Part shown: positions 15,690 to 23,050 of the stretch, one piece after another
Numbering within the stretch: the first letter of the stretch is position 1
Layout: every line of letters starts with the position of its first letter
IMG/VR virus record: IMGVR_UViG_3300031772_000046
Coordinates: 1 to 55,603 of that record
Length of the DNA: 55,603 nt
Strand: one strand, 5' to 3'
Source of the DNA: a virus
Made by a program: the position numbers and the translations under genes
The notes under the pieces: generated by a model
What the model was told of the DNA's origin: nothing
Databases searched by the model: none
The model's input: only the letters and a program-made list of their open reading frames with translations

Positions 15690-15872
15690 CTAGCGCAAAG
15701 CTGGTGGTAGGCTCAGGTTGTAGCCACAGAAACCGTTGAGCAGGTAGATGAGGTCGGCGGCGTCAATCCCACCCTCTTGGTACTGGTGGACCCACAGCGG
15801 AAGGCCCCTGGTTGACTTGGCGGCCTCGCACTCGGGGCGCCATTGGCAACGTCGAAAGGTCTTACACCACAT
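15690..15872 (-). CDS. Small Cys-rich protein (60 aa)
   Basis: The frame opens at ATG 15872, four bases before the previous stop is cleared, and ends at TAG 15690. CKTFRRCQWRPEC in the first 16 residues resembles a metal knuckle. The rest is hydrophobic and uncharged. The evidence for coding is position and the Cys pattern; the ribosome-binding site is weak. Confidence 0.5.
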   Translation of the reverse strand: MWCKTFRRCQWRPECEAAKSTRGLPLWVHQYQEGGIDAADLIYLLNGFCGYNLSLPPALR

Positions 15873-15875
15873 CGG

Positions 15876-16058
15876 CTAGGGCCGCCCCCAGAGGAGGAGG
15901 CTGACGGCCACAAAGCCGCCGAAAAGGAAGCTGACCATCCGCGACCAGCGCAACGCCGCCTCTGACATCTGAGTCTGGGGCAGGTTCAACGCCAGCGCCA
16001 GTAGACCGCAAAGCCCCTGGATGGCAAAGATGCAGAACGCAAGCCAGAAAGGCCACAT
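15876..16058 (-). CDS. Two-helix small membrane protein
   Basis: A 60-residue protein from ATG 16058 behind GGAGGGGG. Two transmembrane helices are clear (about residues 3-22 and 40-57, the latter FLFGGFVAVSLLLW) with a short linker. It could be holin-like, but it is far from the lysis genes. Function unknown. Confidence 0.65.
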   Translation of the reverse strand: MWPFWLAFCIFAIQGLCGLLALALNLPQTQMSEAALRWSRMVSFLFGGFVAVSLLLWGRP

Positions 16059-16062
16059 GGGA

Positions 16063-16359
16063 TTACCCCCTCCGTGTCCATCGCGCCCACCGGGGCCAGA
16101 AAAGCCAGCGGATATACCCGGCGATGTACCGGCCAAGCGGACAGTACGAAACAGTCTTGGGGTTTGCTGCCAACGCCTCTTTCAACATCGTCGCCGCGCG
16201 GTCCATGACGGGCAAGAGTGTTTCCAGCCTACAGCGCGACGTGCACAGGCCAACTTCGACGCATTCACCTTGCCACGTTGACTTGCCCAGGCCGTCGCGC
16301 CAATCGTAGTCGGCGTAGAAGTGCAGCGTCTTGGGCCATCGGTTGGCCGTCCAGTACAT
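16063..16359 (-). CDS. HicB-like domain protein
   Basis: A 98-residue protein of the pattern seen in HicB-type partial RNase H folds: a strand pair (LHFYADYDW), then WQGECVEVGL, then a helix with VMDRAATMLKEAL. It ends in a Trp/Arg-rich tail. It is a tandem paralogue of the next gene (same MxxTAxxWPKT start and WxRRG/WIVRG end). No HicA toxin is nearby, so it may be an orphan domain. Confidence 0.6.
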   Translation of the reverse strand: MYWTANRWPKTLHFYADYDWRDGLGKSTWQGECVEVGLCTSRCRLETLLPVMDRAATMLKEALAANPKTVSYCPLGRYIAGYIRWLFWPRWARWTRRG

Positions 16360-16363
16360 GCGA

Positions 16364-16636
16364 TTACCCCCTCACGATCCACTTCAGGTGACGGGGCCAG
16401 AGATACCACAGAAGCCACAGATACCACGGGGCGCGGTCGCGGTGAAAACCTTCATCGCCGGGGGGACGATCCCCAAAGATTTCAAGGTGCAGGGCCAGGT
16501 CGTCCCTTGCTTCCTTGACGGTTGGGTAGTCGTCCGATATCTCGTGGAACTCCAATGACTCACCATGCCAGGCGTCGCCCCAACGGACGGCGCGGCAATC
16601 GAACGTCTTCGGCCAGTTGGCGGCGGTGTAGCGCAT
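16364..16636 (-). CDS. HicB-like domain protein (tandem paralogue)
   Basis: A 90-residue protein from ATG 16636. Features shared with its neighbour are NWPKTFDCRAVRWGD, then HGESLEFHEI, a helix with VKEARDDLALHLEIF, and a Trp-rich basic end. The order strand-strand-helix matches HicB. As no toxin partner is visible, function is not assigned; the two copies imply a local duplication. Confidence 0.6.
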   Translation of the reverse strand: MRYTAANWPKTFDCRAVRWGDAWHGESLEFHEISDDYPTVKEARDDLALHLEIFGDRPPGDEGFHRDRAPWYLWLLWYLWPRHLKWIVRG

Positions 16637-17016
16637 CACAGACCCGCCTTCGCGCGGGCTTGGGCGAGAACGGCATCGGCGAAGCACTCCTCGATATGGT
16701 TAGGGTCGCGCGGCTGGTTTCGCCCGCAAGCCCACACTCGGTATCCAGCCGAGTCGTATTCCGTCGGCTCGACGATTGCGCCATCTGGACAAAACACACA
16801 CAGGTTGGTGTGGACGTTCAGTATTGCAACAAGGCACCTTACCGCCTCCTCCGCGACGATGGCGCGTTCGAGGGCGTGGGCCTCCATGACCGCCATGGCC
16901 CTAATTGAGTCCCAGTACATCTGGTGTATTGGCACTTGGGGTTGGGCGGCTGCAGCCGCCTCCTTAATCTGTCGTATGAAGTCAAGATCCGCCCGCAGGT
17001 CACGTTGCTCAGGCAT
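16636..17016 (-). CDS. Hypothetical protein with Cys cluster
   Basis: About 126 residues from ATG 17016 (an upstream TTG 17022 is also in frame). The N-terminal half is helical (LDFIRQIKEAAAAAQ). CVFC near residue 73 and WACGRNQPR...EEC near 96-112 could bind a metal. It overlaps the stop of the preceding gene. Function unknown. Confidence 0.65.
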   Translation of the reverse strand: MPEQRDLRADLDFIRQIKEAAAAAQPQVPIHQMYWDSIRAMAVMEAHALERAIVAEEAVRCLVAILNVHTNLCVFCPDGAIVEPTEYDSAGYRVWACGRNQPRDPNHIEECFADAVLAQARAKAGL

Positions 17017-17341
17017 CGTCAAGTCCCGCCTCTCTACGCATCCGGTTCAGTAAGGCGGTCTTGAAACACGCCTGCCTGGAACCCGATTTGATACTGTCTT
17101 GGCAATCGGGGCGCATCTGACACCACGCACATAGCGAATCCTCGTTCTCCAGGCCGTCGATAACGAAGTCCAACGCCTTGTCGCTGGCAATTGCCTGCGG
17201 TAGGACGGCCGCGGCGATGTCGGCGGCCTTCCGGCCCTCATTAGCCAAGAGCGACGGCCACCGCTGGGCCTGCGGGTTGGCCACGGTATCTCTACACTCC
17301 ATCGCCCGTCTCAGATCCGCCAATAGGACATGCTCGGGCAT
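17009..17341 (-). CDS. Hypothetical protein with Cys cluster
   Basis: The start at ATG 17341 follows AGGAGGGGG; longer readings are shadow of the methyltransferase. Its 110 residues are helical, with CAWCQMRPDCQDS near 73-85 and one later Cys. It is similar in plan to its downstream neighbour (helical part then Cys cluster), perhaps distant paralogues. Function unknown. Confidence 0.65.
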   Translation of the reverse strand: MPEHVLLADLRRAMECRDTVANPQAQRWPSLLANEGRKAADIAAAVLPQAIASDKALDFVIDGLENEDSLCAWCQMRPDCQDSIKSGSRQACFKTALLNRMRREAGLDDA

Positions 17342-17343
17342 CC

Positions 17344-17898
17344 CTACCCCCTCCTGACCTTGTAAACCGCCATTTCGTCCTGCTTGCCGAAGACATTGAC
17401 CTCGCCGCCCAGGTCCACCATCTCCACCAATTCCCACTCGCAGATTTTCAGCAAATGCTGCATCTGCCTCTGCGTCGGAACGATGATGTGATGGCGGTAC
17501 TCCTGCCACCATTGGCCGGGGATGAAGATCAAGCCTTTTCCGCCTGCCTTGACCACCCTTCGCGCCTCGCACAGCGCGTCGTACATCGACGGGCAATGCT
17601 CCAGCGAATCCCACATGACCATGGCATCGAACTGAATGTCAGGGAAGGACAGATTCTGCATGTCGGAGAGAACGAGGTCAATGCCCAGCTTTGCACCTGC
17701 CTCAACCTCACAGGGATTGTACGTGACGCCGACGGCCTCTTTCCCTGAGTCCCGAAGACGCTTTACGAGGTGGCCGACACCGCAACCGAGATCAACGATT
17801 CTCTGGCAGTCCATGAGCCACGGTAGGTGTTCGTCAAGGTAGGCGACTTCGGGGCGGTCTGAGAATTCGTCTTGCCGCCAAGACCAGTAGGCGTTCAT
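17344..17898 (-). CDS. Class I SAM-dependent methyltransferase
   Basis: A 184-residue enzyme with motif I VDLGCGVG (35-42), acidic motif II around VTYNPCEVEAG, and motif IV-like VMWDSLEHCPSMYD near 95, as in methyltransferases of the UbiE/type-11 group. It is coupled to FkbM by ATGA. Next to FkbM and with glycosyltransferases in the same operon, it probably modifies a glycan or small molecule; the substrate is not evident. Confidence 0.85.
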   Translation of the reverse strand: MNAYWSWRQDEFSDRPEVAYLDEHLPWLMDCQRIVDLGCGVGHLVKRLRDSGKEAVGVTYNPCEVEAGAKLGIDLVLSDMQNLSFPDIQFDAMVMWDSLEHCPSMYDALCEARRVVKAGGKGLIFIPGQWWQEYRHHIIVPTQRQMQHLLKICEWELVEMVDLGGEVNVFGKQDEMAVYKVRRG

Positions 17899-18695
17899 GC
17901 CGCGCTCTCGGGGGGAATCATCAGCAGATTCGCGCACGATCCCGCCGCAAGTACGGCGTCAAGGTCAATCGGGGTCGGTTCGCCGTCGTCGCTCAGGCCG
18001 TGGAAGGTGGCGCCTCTGTGGCCGAGAACCGTCAGTACGCTGCAGAATTTGCGGTAGTCGTCCTGCGCCATCATGCGATTCACTTCCATGACCACGGCGT
18101 GGATCTTGTCGCGGCACAGGAGGTCGCCAAGACCAAGAAGGGCGTGATACTCGCCGCCCTCGATGTCCAGCTTCAGGAGATCCACCGGCAGGTCGTCGGC
18201 CAGCATCGTGTCGAGGCGGGCGGCGTCAATCTCGGACCCGAAGCTTATGCCGTCGTAGTGCTGCTTGTACTCCTCGCTGTGCCGGTGGATACTGGAGTTG
18301 CCGGGGTAACGACCTGCCGTGTAGAAAGACACGTCCCCATTCTCGGAATACGCCGCCTTCGCCTCCACCCGGCACCACGCGCGCATGTAGTTGAGACTCA
18401 AATTGTCCGCAAGGTACACCGCAAGAGCCGGGTCCGCCTCAATGGCAATGACCTTGCCCGTCTCACCCACCAGATAGCCCGCCAGGACCGAGAAGTAGCC
18501 GACGTGGGCACCAACATCCACCACACGTTGACCCGGAAGAAGCGTGCGCATGAAGTAGCGCGTCAACGGCGGTTCAATGATGCCGTCAAGCGCGAACTGG
18601 GGAGTGATGCTCAAGTCGTCAGCCGGGATGATCATGCGACCACCCCAGACGGGTTTCACAAGAAGTCTGCCGTCGCCGATGTAGAGAGCGTTCAT
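17895..18695 (-). CDS. FkbM-family methyltransferase
   Basis: A 266-residue protein from ATG 18695 (longer readings lack a ribosome-binding site). VVDVGAHVGYF (58-68), EADPALAVYLADN, and the C-terminal LLKLDIEGGEYHALLG near 175-190 are FkbM hallmarks. Members O-methylate sugars or polyketides. The neighbouring methyltransferase and phage glycosyltransferases suggest methylation of a glycan on virion or host surface; that is inference. Confidence 0.88.
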   Translation of the reverse strand: MNALYIGDGRLLVKPVWGGRMIIPADDLSITPQFALDGIIEPPLTRYFMRTLLPGQRVVDVGAHVGYFSVLAGYLVGETGKVIAIEADPALAVYLADNLSLNYMRAWCRVEAKAAYSENGDVSFYTAGRYPGNSSIHRHSEEYKQHYDGISFGSEIDAARLDTMLADDLPVDLLKLDIEGGEYHALLGLGDLLCRDKIHAVVMEVNRMMAQDDYRKFCSVLTVLGHRGATFHGLSDDGEPTPIDLDAVLAAGSCANLLMIPPESAA

Positions 18696-18841
18696 AGAAG
18701 ACTCACCGCCGTCTGCCACATGCAGGCCGCTCCTATTCCGCCGCACAGGATGCGATACCAGGGCGTCCACTTCCGATTGAAGGCGCGCTCCAGACACAAG
18801 ATCCCAAGAACCGCCAGCACTGCAATCACGAGAAGCGCCAT
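18692..18841 (-). CDS. Small membrane protein (49 aa)
   Basis: The frame runs from ATG 18841 to TGA 18692 with GAGGGGG upstream. Residues 2-17 (ALLVIAVLAVLGILCL) and about 30-47 are two hydrophobic helices joined by a basic loop. ATG forms TAATG with the upstream stop, and its own stop overlaps the FkbM start. Function unknown. Confidence 0.65.
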   Translation of the reverse strand: MALLVIAVLAVLGILCLERAFNRKWTPWYRILCGGIGAACMWQTAVSLL

Positions 18842-19437
18842 TACGATACCCCCTCGTTCCAGCTTCGGGCCACCGCTACCGCGAACTCGTTGTCCAAGAG
18901 TCTACGTTTTTCGGCCTCCCAGGCCACCCCGAGCCGCGCATGTTCCACTAGTGCTCTTTGATGGGCCGCCTTAGACCGTAGGCCCCGCCTTGGCGGCGCG
19001 AACGAGAAGCCCGTCGTGTCACCGTAGGCAAGAACGGGGCAGGCGTATGTGTGTGCCAGCCAGATCCCCGCCGTCTCCAGAAGGACATCGCCATCCGGCG
19101 CCTCTCGACGCGCTTCCAACAGGCGCGGTCGCAGCTCACACACCTCGCCGAATTTGCAGTTCGACCACCCAAAGCAGCCCGGCAACGCACATGGGAGGCG
19201 CTGGTCAAGGGCCGTGGACCGCGCCGGTATCTTCTCATCGACGAACTCCCCGACGGGACACACGAATATGGGGCGGCACCGTATTTTGGGCACCGTCGCG
19301 CCCACGTCGGCAAACCAACGTTCCGCCGCCAGGGTCGCTTGATGTGCGGCCAACGCTTCCCTCACCTGTAGCGGGTACTTGCAGCCGTGGACCTTCTTGC
19401 ACCAGAAGCAGCCGAAAAGCGGATCGGGTCGGTTCAT
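18841..19437 (-). CDS. Cys-rich hypothetical protein (198 aa)
   Basis: The first gene after the tRNA pair in this segment, with GAGGGGGA before ATG 19437. The N-terminus has CFWCKKVHGC (10-19), and more Cys follow near 54-60 and 83-100 (CALPGCFGWSNC). The C-terminal part is helical. The Cys spacing suggests two or more zinc or Fe-S sites. No family was recognised. Confidence 0.7.
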   Translation of the reverse strand: MNRPDPLFGCFWCKKVHGCKYPLQVREALAAHQATLAAERWFADVGATVPKIRCRPIFVCPVGEFVDEKIPARSTALDQRLPCALPGCFGWSNCKFGEVCELRPRLLEARREAPDGDVLLETAGIWLAHTYACPVLAYGDTTGFSFAPPRRGLRSKAAHQRALVEHARLGVAWEAEKRRLLDNEFAVAVARSWNEGVS

Positions 19438-19456
19438 GGCAATTCCCCCTCAAACA

Positions 19457-19530
19457 TGGTGGAGCGGCGCGGACTTGAACCGCGATCTCCTGGGTGCAGA
19501 CCAGGAATTCTCCCGTTGAACTACCGTCCC
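19457..19530 (-). tRNA. tRNA-Ala (anticodon UGC), with C33
   Basis: A 74-nt cloverleaf with acceptor GGGACGG/CCGCTCC, D arm GTTC...GAAT, perfect anticodon stem CCTGG/CCAGG, T arm CGCGG-TTCAAGT-CCGCG, A73 and encoded CCA. The G3-U70 wobble, the classic alanine identity element, is present, which supports anticodon UGC. Loop TCTGCAC puts C at 33. One acceptor mismatch (A4-C69) is seen. Confidence 0.85.
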
Positions 19531-19535
19531 AAAGA

Positions 19536-19610
19536 TGGTGGGCGCGGGAGGAATCGAACCTCTATCGCGCGGCTTAAAGGGCCGCCGCTCTACCGTTGAG
19601 CTACGCGTCC
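19536..19610 (-). tRNA. tRNA-Lys (anticodon UUU), with C33
   Basis: A 75-nt cloverleaf with acceptor GGACGCG/CGCGCCC (one mismatch), D arm GCTC...GAGC, perfect anticodon stem GCGGC/GCCGC, T arm AGAGG-TTCGATT-CCTCC, A73 and encoded CCA. The loop CCTTTAA gives anticodon UUU with C rather than U at position 33. Its 5' end overlaps the last 10 nt of the methyltransferase gene. Confidence 0.87.
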
Positions 19611-21184
19611 GCTTCCTGCGACCCAAACAACGGCAACTCGGCACCCATGCGTTGCCTGATGATGTCGCAGTAGTGCGCATCCTTCTCGATGCCTACGGCG
19701 TTGAAACCCTCGCGCACAGCGGCAAGAAGGGTTGTCCCCGAACCGGCGAAGGGATCAAGGATGGTGCCGTTGGGCGGGCAGACAAGGCGACAGAGCCAGC
19801 GCATCAGGGCCAGGGGCTTGACTGTTGGGTGGTCGTTACCCTCGCCACGCTCAGACTGCGATGCCTTGGCGCAGTATCTAAATCGCTCTACGCAGTCCCG
19901 CCCCCCAAGAACCGCGTTCATCAGCATGGAGTCGGATATGACACTTTCTGCAAAGCCATCGATACTCGAAAGGGTGTGAATAGTCCCCATGGTGCTTATC
20001 AGCCTGTGGACTACCACATATCTCACAGGGGTGTCGTTCAACATTTCCGTGATTATGCGCCGCAACTCGGCAACACACTCTCGCCCTGTATTCCGCATCT
20101 GCGTGATACCGTTCCCGTCTCTCTGCTCGTATGCGTTCCCCATGGCGCTCATAAAACGTGCCAGCGGTGCGTTTGCGGCTTGCCCCTCTGGCAATTGCGC
20201 GACTACTACAAGATCTAGAACAGAATCGGCGAATCCCCTTGACTGCGTTGAATCCATTGCCACAGAATTCGCAGTATTTGACCAACTCTCGTCTCCCCCC
20301 TTCGTAATCTTGAAGAAACGAGAAGCGCCGCCCTTGCTGGGTCCGAAGTGTGCGCCGTCTGGTTTACCTCGAAACTGCCCGTAGATGCCGTGTCGCCCGG
20401 CTATGGCGGGCGCCGTCGGGCTTCTTGTCACGGCACCGCTGTTCAGGACACCGCTCTGCTTATCCAACATCGCAGCCGCCTCTTCGTCCAAGACGACGTT
20501 CGCGGGCCAGCGGCCATCGGTTGGGCGCGGGTGTTCACGGTTATCAAGTTGGCCCCCGTATCCGCATGAGGGATCGCCCTTCCAGCCACCCTTGCCGAAC
20601 AATCGGCACTCCTCGATGTTCATCGCCCCACATCCCCACTTGGCGATGTTCTGCGCATACGTGCCGTCAAGGGGCTTCTGCGCCAGGATAATGTCCTCAT
20701 GGGCGGGTTTCAGGGCCGTGCCCCACCCGTGCCAGTCGGGCATCTCTGCGGCAATGTTGTGGTTCTTGGGGAAGCCTGTCCCGTACAGCCAGCACAGTTT
20801 GTCCCTGACGATGAACCCCGCATCCTCAATCCCACAGGTAAGGCGATGAACCGTGCGCGTCCCGCCGAAGGCAAGGAGGTAGGCGCCGGGCTTCATCACG
20901 CGCAGAAGTTCGCGTGACCATGAGGTACACCACACTTGGTACGGATGTCCCGCCTCGTATGCGTTGACCGCATGGCGGACGTAGGCTCCCTTGCTGGCAT
21001 CGCGCAAATCAGCTTCACGTCGCGTGCGTGCTTCCGCGTGGGTATTGGCGGACTTAAAGCTGTCCCATTCCTGGCCCATGAACTCCAAGCCGTAGGGGGG
21101 ATCGGTGACAACGGCTTCGATGCTGTTGGCTGGCATGGCGCGCATTAGGTCCAGGCAGTCGCCTTGGTGCAGGGTCCATGGCAT
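19601..21184 (-). CDS. DNA methyltransferase (beta-type order) with in-frame insertion
   Basis: A SAM-dependent N4-C/N6-A DNA methyltransferase. Catalytic DPPY is at 28-31 and SAM-binding DPFAGSGTT near 477, the circular order of beta-class enzymes. ATG 21184 is preferred for Shine-Dalgarno spacing. The usual ...ASRFF|YCAKAS... junction is split by a 435-nt (145-codon) insertion at about 19877-20311 that stays in frame and contains an HNH gene in another frame. If translated through, the enzyme carries an extra 145-residue block before its last motifs, so activity is uncertain. No restriction partner is seen. Confidence 0.9.
   Translation of the reverse strand: MPWTLHQGDCLDLMRAMPANSIEAVVTDPPYGLEFMGQEWDSFKSANTHAEARTRREADLRDASKGAYVRHAVNAYEAGHPYQVWCTSWSRELLRVMKPGAYLLAFGGTRTVHRLTCGIEDAGFIVRDKLCWLYGTGFPKNHNIAAEMPDWHGWGTALKPAHEDIILAQKPLDGTYAQNIAKWGCGAMNIEECRLFGKGGWKGDPSCGYGGQLDNREHPRPTDGRWPANVVLDEEAAAMLDKQSGVLNSGAVTRSPTAPAIAGRHGIYGQFRGKPDGAHFGPSKGGASRFFKITKGGDESWSNTANSVAMDSTQSRGFADSVLDLVVVAQLPEGQAANAPLARFMSAMGNAYEQRDGNGITQMRNTGRECVAELRRIITEMLNDTPVRYVVVHRLISTMGTIHTLSSIDGFAESVISDSMLMNAVLGGRDCVERFRYCAKASQSERGEGNDHPTVKPLALMRWLCRLVCPPNGTILDPFAGSGTTLLAAVREGFNAVGIEKDAHYCDIIRQRMGAELPLFGSQEADA
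19878..20285 (-). CDS. HNH endonuclease nested in the methyltransferase gene
   Basis: A 135-residue frame from TTG 20285, preceded by a purine-rich AAGGGGGGAGACGAGAG, to TAG 19878. N-terminal CEFCGNGF...FCSRSC is a zinc finger. The C-terminal part CEICGSPQADKHH...WLCRKCHIRLH is a clear HNH nuclease motif with the CxxC...CxxC zinc frame and catalytic His. It lies on the same strand as, but out of frame with, the methyltransferase. HNH genes of this kind are mobile homing endonucleases; mobility here is inferred from its nested position. Confidence 0.82.
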   Translation of the reverse strand: MVKYCEFCGNGFNAVKGIRRFCSRSCSSRAIARGASRKRTAGTFYERHGERIRAERRERYHADAEYRARVCCRVAAHNHGNVERHPCEICGSPQADKHHGDYSHPFEYRWLCRKCHIRLHADERGSWGAGLRRAI

Positions 21185-21205
21185 AGAAGTCACTCCCCAG
21201 ACGCG

Positions 21206-21469
21206 CTACTGTAGTGGACGGGGTTCATGCGCAGCCACCTCCTCATCCAACTCCTCGCGCGTGCGTCCCGTCCTCCGCAGTGTCGCCGCGATCACGTTAT
21301 CCACCCACGCCGCGTGACCGTCGGGGCCGCAGCAGGAGAGTGCTGTCACCAGCACGTCCCATGGTTCGGCGAGAGAGCCCAGGCACTCACGGCAGTAGGC
21401 GCAGGACATGGCTCCGAGGACGGAGGAGGCCACTACTGCATCCGGTGCGCCGCAGACCTCGCAGGTCAT
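21206..21469 (-). CDS. Small zinc-ribbon protein
   Basis: An 87-residue protein from ATG 21469 with GAGGGTGA upstream. CEVCGAPDAVVASSVLG and CAYCRECL form a four-cysteine site; the pattern is common in phages of Firmicutes beside methyltransferases and tail-distal genes. The C-terminus is an acidic helix (TRRTGRTREELDEEV). Function unknown. Confidence 0.7.
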   Translation of the reverse strand: MTCEVCGAPDAVVASSVLGAMSCAYCRECLGSLAEPWDVLVTALSCCGPDGHAAWVDNVIAATLRRTGRTREELDEEVAAHEPRPLQ

Positions 21470-21482
21470 ACTGCATTCACCC

Positions 21483-21686
21483 TCACTCAAACGTCCGGTA
21501 GCCGCCCTCGTCTTCTGCGTATCGGTCCAGACCCGCAAGCCACAACGGCTCACCCTGAAACGCGCGGCAAGTGGTGTCGCGCAACATCAATTGATCTGGC
21601 GCCCATACATCGACCCCGGTGTCGGCGGTCAGGGAAGTCAAGCCATGTAGGAACTTCGCGACACGCTCCATCTGGTCGGCGGTCAT
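21483..21686 (-). CDS. Small hypothetical protein
   Basis: A 67-residue protein whose ATG overlaps the preceding stop (ATGA). The first half is helical (ERVAKFLHGLTSL) and the second half is Leu/Trp/Tyr-rich. No domain was recognised. Confidence 0.65.
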   Translation of the reverse strand: MTADQMERVAKFLHGLTSLTADTGVDVWAPDQLMLRDTTCRAFQGEPLWLAGLDRYAEDEGGYRTFE

Positions 21687-22039
21687 GCCGTCACCTCATC
21701 CCACGCGGGGTGGTTGCAGGTGATGCGGGCCGTGCCCGTCACCCGCCCCGGAAATTCATTGGGCGCGTCCGCCACCTTCCACTCAACATCTCCAAGCGTG
21801 GTCTTGCCCCCGTAATGGCAGGAGAGGCAGTGACCGTTGAATTGCGGGTCGGGAACCAGCACCGGCCGGCCGCCTTCGTCTTGAACCTGACACATGGTCG
21901 AACCGTCGGCCCCGTGCGTGACGGTGTACTCCGGCTTAGTCACCCATACGCGGGTATATCCGGGACAAGCCGCAGGCGCTACACCCAACTCCTCGAACTC
22001 AATGGAAGCGGAGAACTCACCCTCAATCTCGCGGGACAT
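21683..22039 (-). CDS. Hypothetical protein, tandem paralogue 2
   Basis: About 118 residues from ATG 22039 (GTG 22048 and ATG 22045 are alternatives). It begins SREIEGEFSASIEFEELG and ends with ARITCNHPAWDEV, matching the same two places in the next upstream gene (PREIEGTLTIEF and VRVTCTYPKES). It contains CLSC near 85. This is a tandem duplication of an unknown beta-rich protein. Confidence 0.7.
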   Translation of the reverse strand: MSREIEGEFSASIEFEELGVAPAACPGYTRVWVTKPEYTVTHGADGSTMCQVQDEGGRPVLVPDPQFNGHCLSCHYGGKTTLGDVEWKVADAPNEFPGRVTGTARITCNHPAWDEVTA

Positions 22040-22334
22040 CCCCATCACTCTCCTTGGGGTAGGTGCACGTCACGCGTACGCGGACTTCGACAACGTTGTT
22101 GATCCCGAAGGTATCGGGCAGTCCCTGCTCAATGAGGACAGTCCCCTTCTCGTCATAATACGGACATGCCGTGACACTCCAACCGCTGAAGCAGGCTGGC
22201 TTGCCGGGCAGGCGGCGCGGCACGCTGAATTGGGAACAGTCGGGCCAGGGCACGGCCACTATGGTGGGTGTCGTGACGTACTCCCCGTTGTCCACGAATT
22301 CTATTGTCAGCGTCCCCTCAATCTCGCGCGGCAT
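22023..22334 (-). CDS. Hypothetical protein, tandem paralogue 1
   Basis: A 103-residue protein from ATG 22334 behind GGGGGA. It shares the REIEG...IEF start and the C-terminal V-V-C-Y strand with the following gene. It overlaps both neighbours by 17 nt, as in a tightly packed operon. Function unknown. Confidence 0.7.
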   Translation of the reverse strand: MPREIEGTLTIEFVDNGEYVTTPTIVAVPWPDCSQFSVPRRLPGKPACFSGWSVTACPYYDEKGTVLIEQGLPDTFGINNVVEVRVRVTCTYPKESDGDVPRD

Positions 22335-22836
22335 CGCCATTCCCCCATCTGGAGTCAATGACTTTGGCGACTCGGGCAAGGTCCGCTTGCCTCTGGGCCA
22401 AGGCACCCGCCAAGGCATCGTCCACGGCCTGCCGCTCGGCCTTACGCCTCGCGTCGAACCGGGGCTGGTACTCCGCCATCATCTGTCGGATGATACCCCA
22501 CCACGGCCCGTTGTCTGTGTAGTTGATGCCCACGCCGTCACACGTTACGGTGGGACGCTGCCAAGAAGACTGGTAGACCGGGAGGTTGTAATGACTCCCT
22601 AGAAGAACGTTACCGTAACAGTAAACTTGGTAGATTGGATCGCCGCCACATCTTTGAAGAACGTTAGCATTGAAGCGCCAGCAAAGCGACAGGCCGCCAT
22701 ATTGGAGGTGAAGAAAGCCGTCCGGCGACAAGAACAAGGACTGGCGATCATCATGAACAATATCGCCTACGCCGAGAAGATAGAGGCCCGCCCCGAAGCA
22801 TCGCAACCTCTGCCCTTCTTCGTCTGTCAGAAGCAT
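22318..22836 (-). CDS. Hypothetical protein (172 aa)
   Basis: A 172-residue protein with an aromatic, beta-rich core (GGLSLCWRFNANVLQRC) and a long Arg/Ala-rich helix near the C-terminus (FDARRKAERQAVDDALAG) that could be a coiled coil. AGAGGGGG precedes ATG 22836 by about 10 nt. No family was recognised. Confidence 0.7.
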   Translation of the reverse strand: MLLTDEEGQRLRCFGAGLYLLGVGDIVHDDRQSLFLSPDGFLHLQYGGLSLCWRFNANVLQRCGGDPIYQVYCYGNVLLGSHYNLPVYQSSWQRPTVTCDGVGINYTDNGPWWGIIRQMMAEYQPRFDARRKAERQAVDDALAGALAQRQADLARVAKVIDSRWGNGDAARD

Positions 22837-22864
22837 CGCCGTCAGACCCCCTCTGTCCTTGGTT

Positions 22865-23050
22865 CTAAAGGAACCGCACGACCGAGAATGCGCTCCAGAG
22901 GACCACTCCCACCATCAGGACAAGACCCAGCCAACAGCCGGGGTCGGTCCATCGGTTGCGCCACATGTCCCGACCCATCCAGATTGAAGCACCTAGAGCG
23001 ACGGTCCCGAGCGCGCTCCAAAGGCAACACATCACGTGGTTGAAGGTCAT
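22865..23050 (-). CDS. Two-helix membrane protein
   Basis: A 61-residue protein with two hydrophobic helices (about 5-22 and 40-59, CWLGLVLMVGVVLWSAF). GAGGGGG lies 7 nt before ATG 23050. It is the first clearly supported gene of the continuous leftward block. Function unknown. Confidence 0.65.
   Translation of the reverse strand: MTFNHVMCCLWSALGTVALGASIWMGRDMWRNRWTDPGCWLGLVLMVGVVLWSAFSVVRFL

Noticed and set aside
16063-16636. HicA/HicB toxin-antitoxin system
   Set aside because: Both genes look HicB-like; no small HicA-like protein lies beside them.
18000-18974. 324-codon plus-strand frame
   Set aside because: It is the reverse-strand shadow of the FkbM and 198-residue genes; its composition is Val/Arg/His-rich without domains and it lacks a ribosome-binding site.
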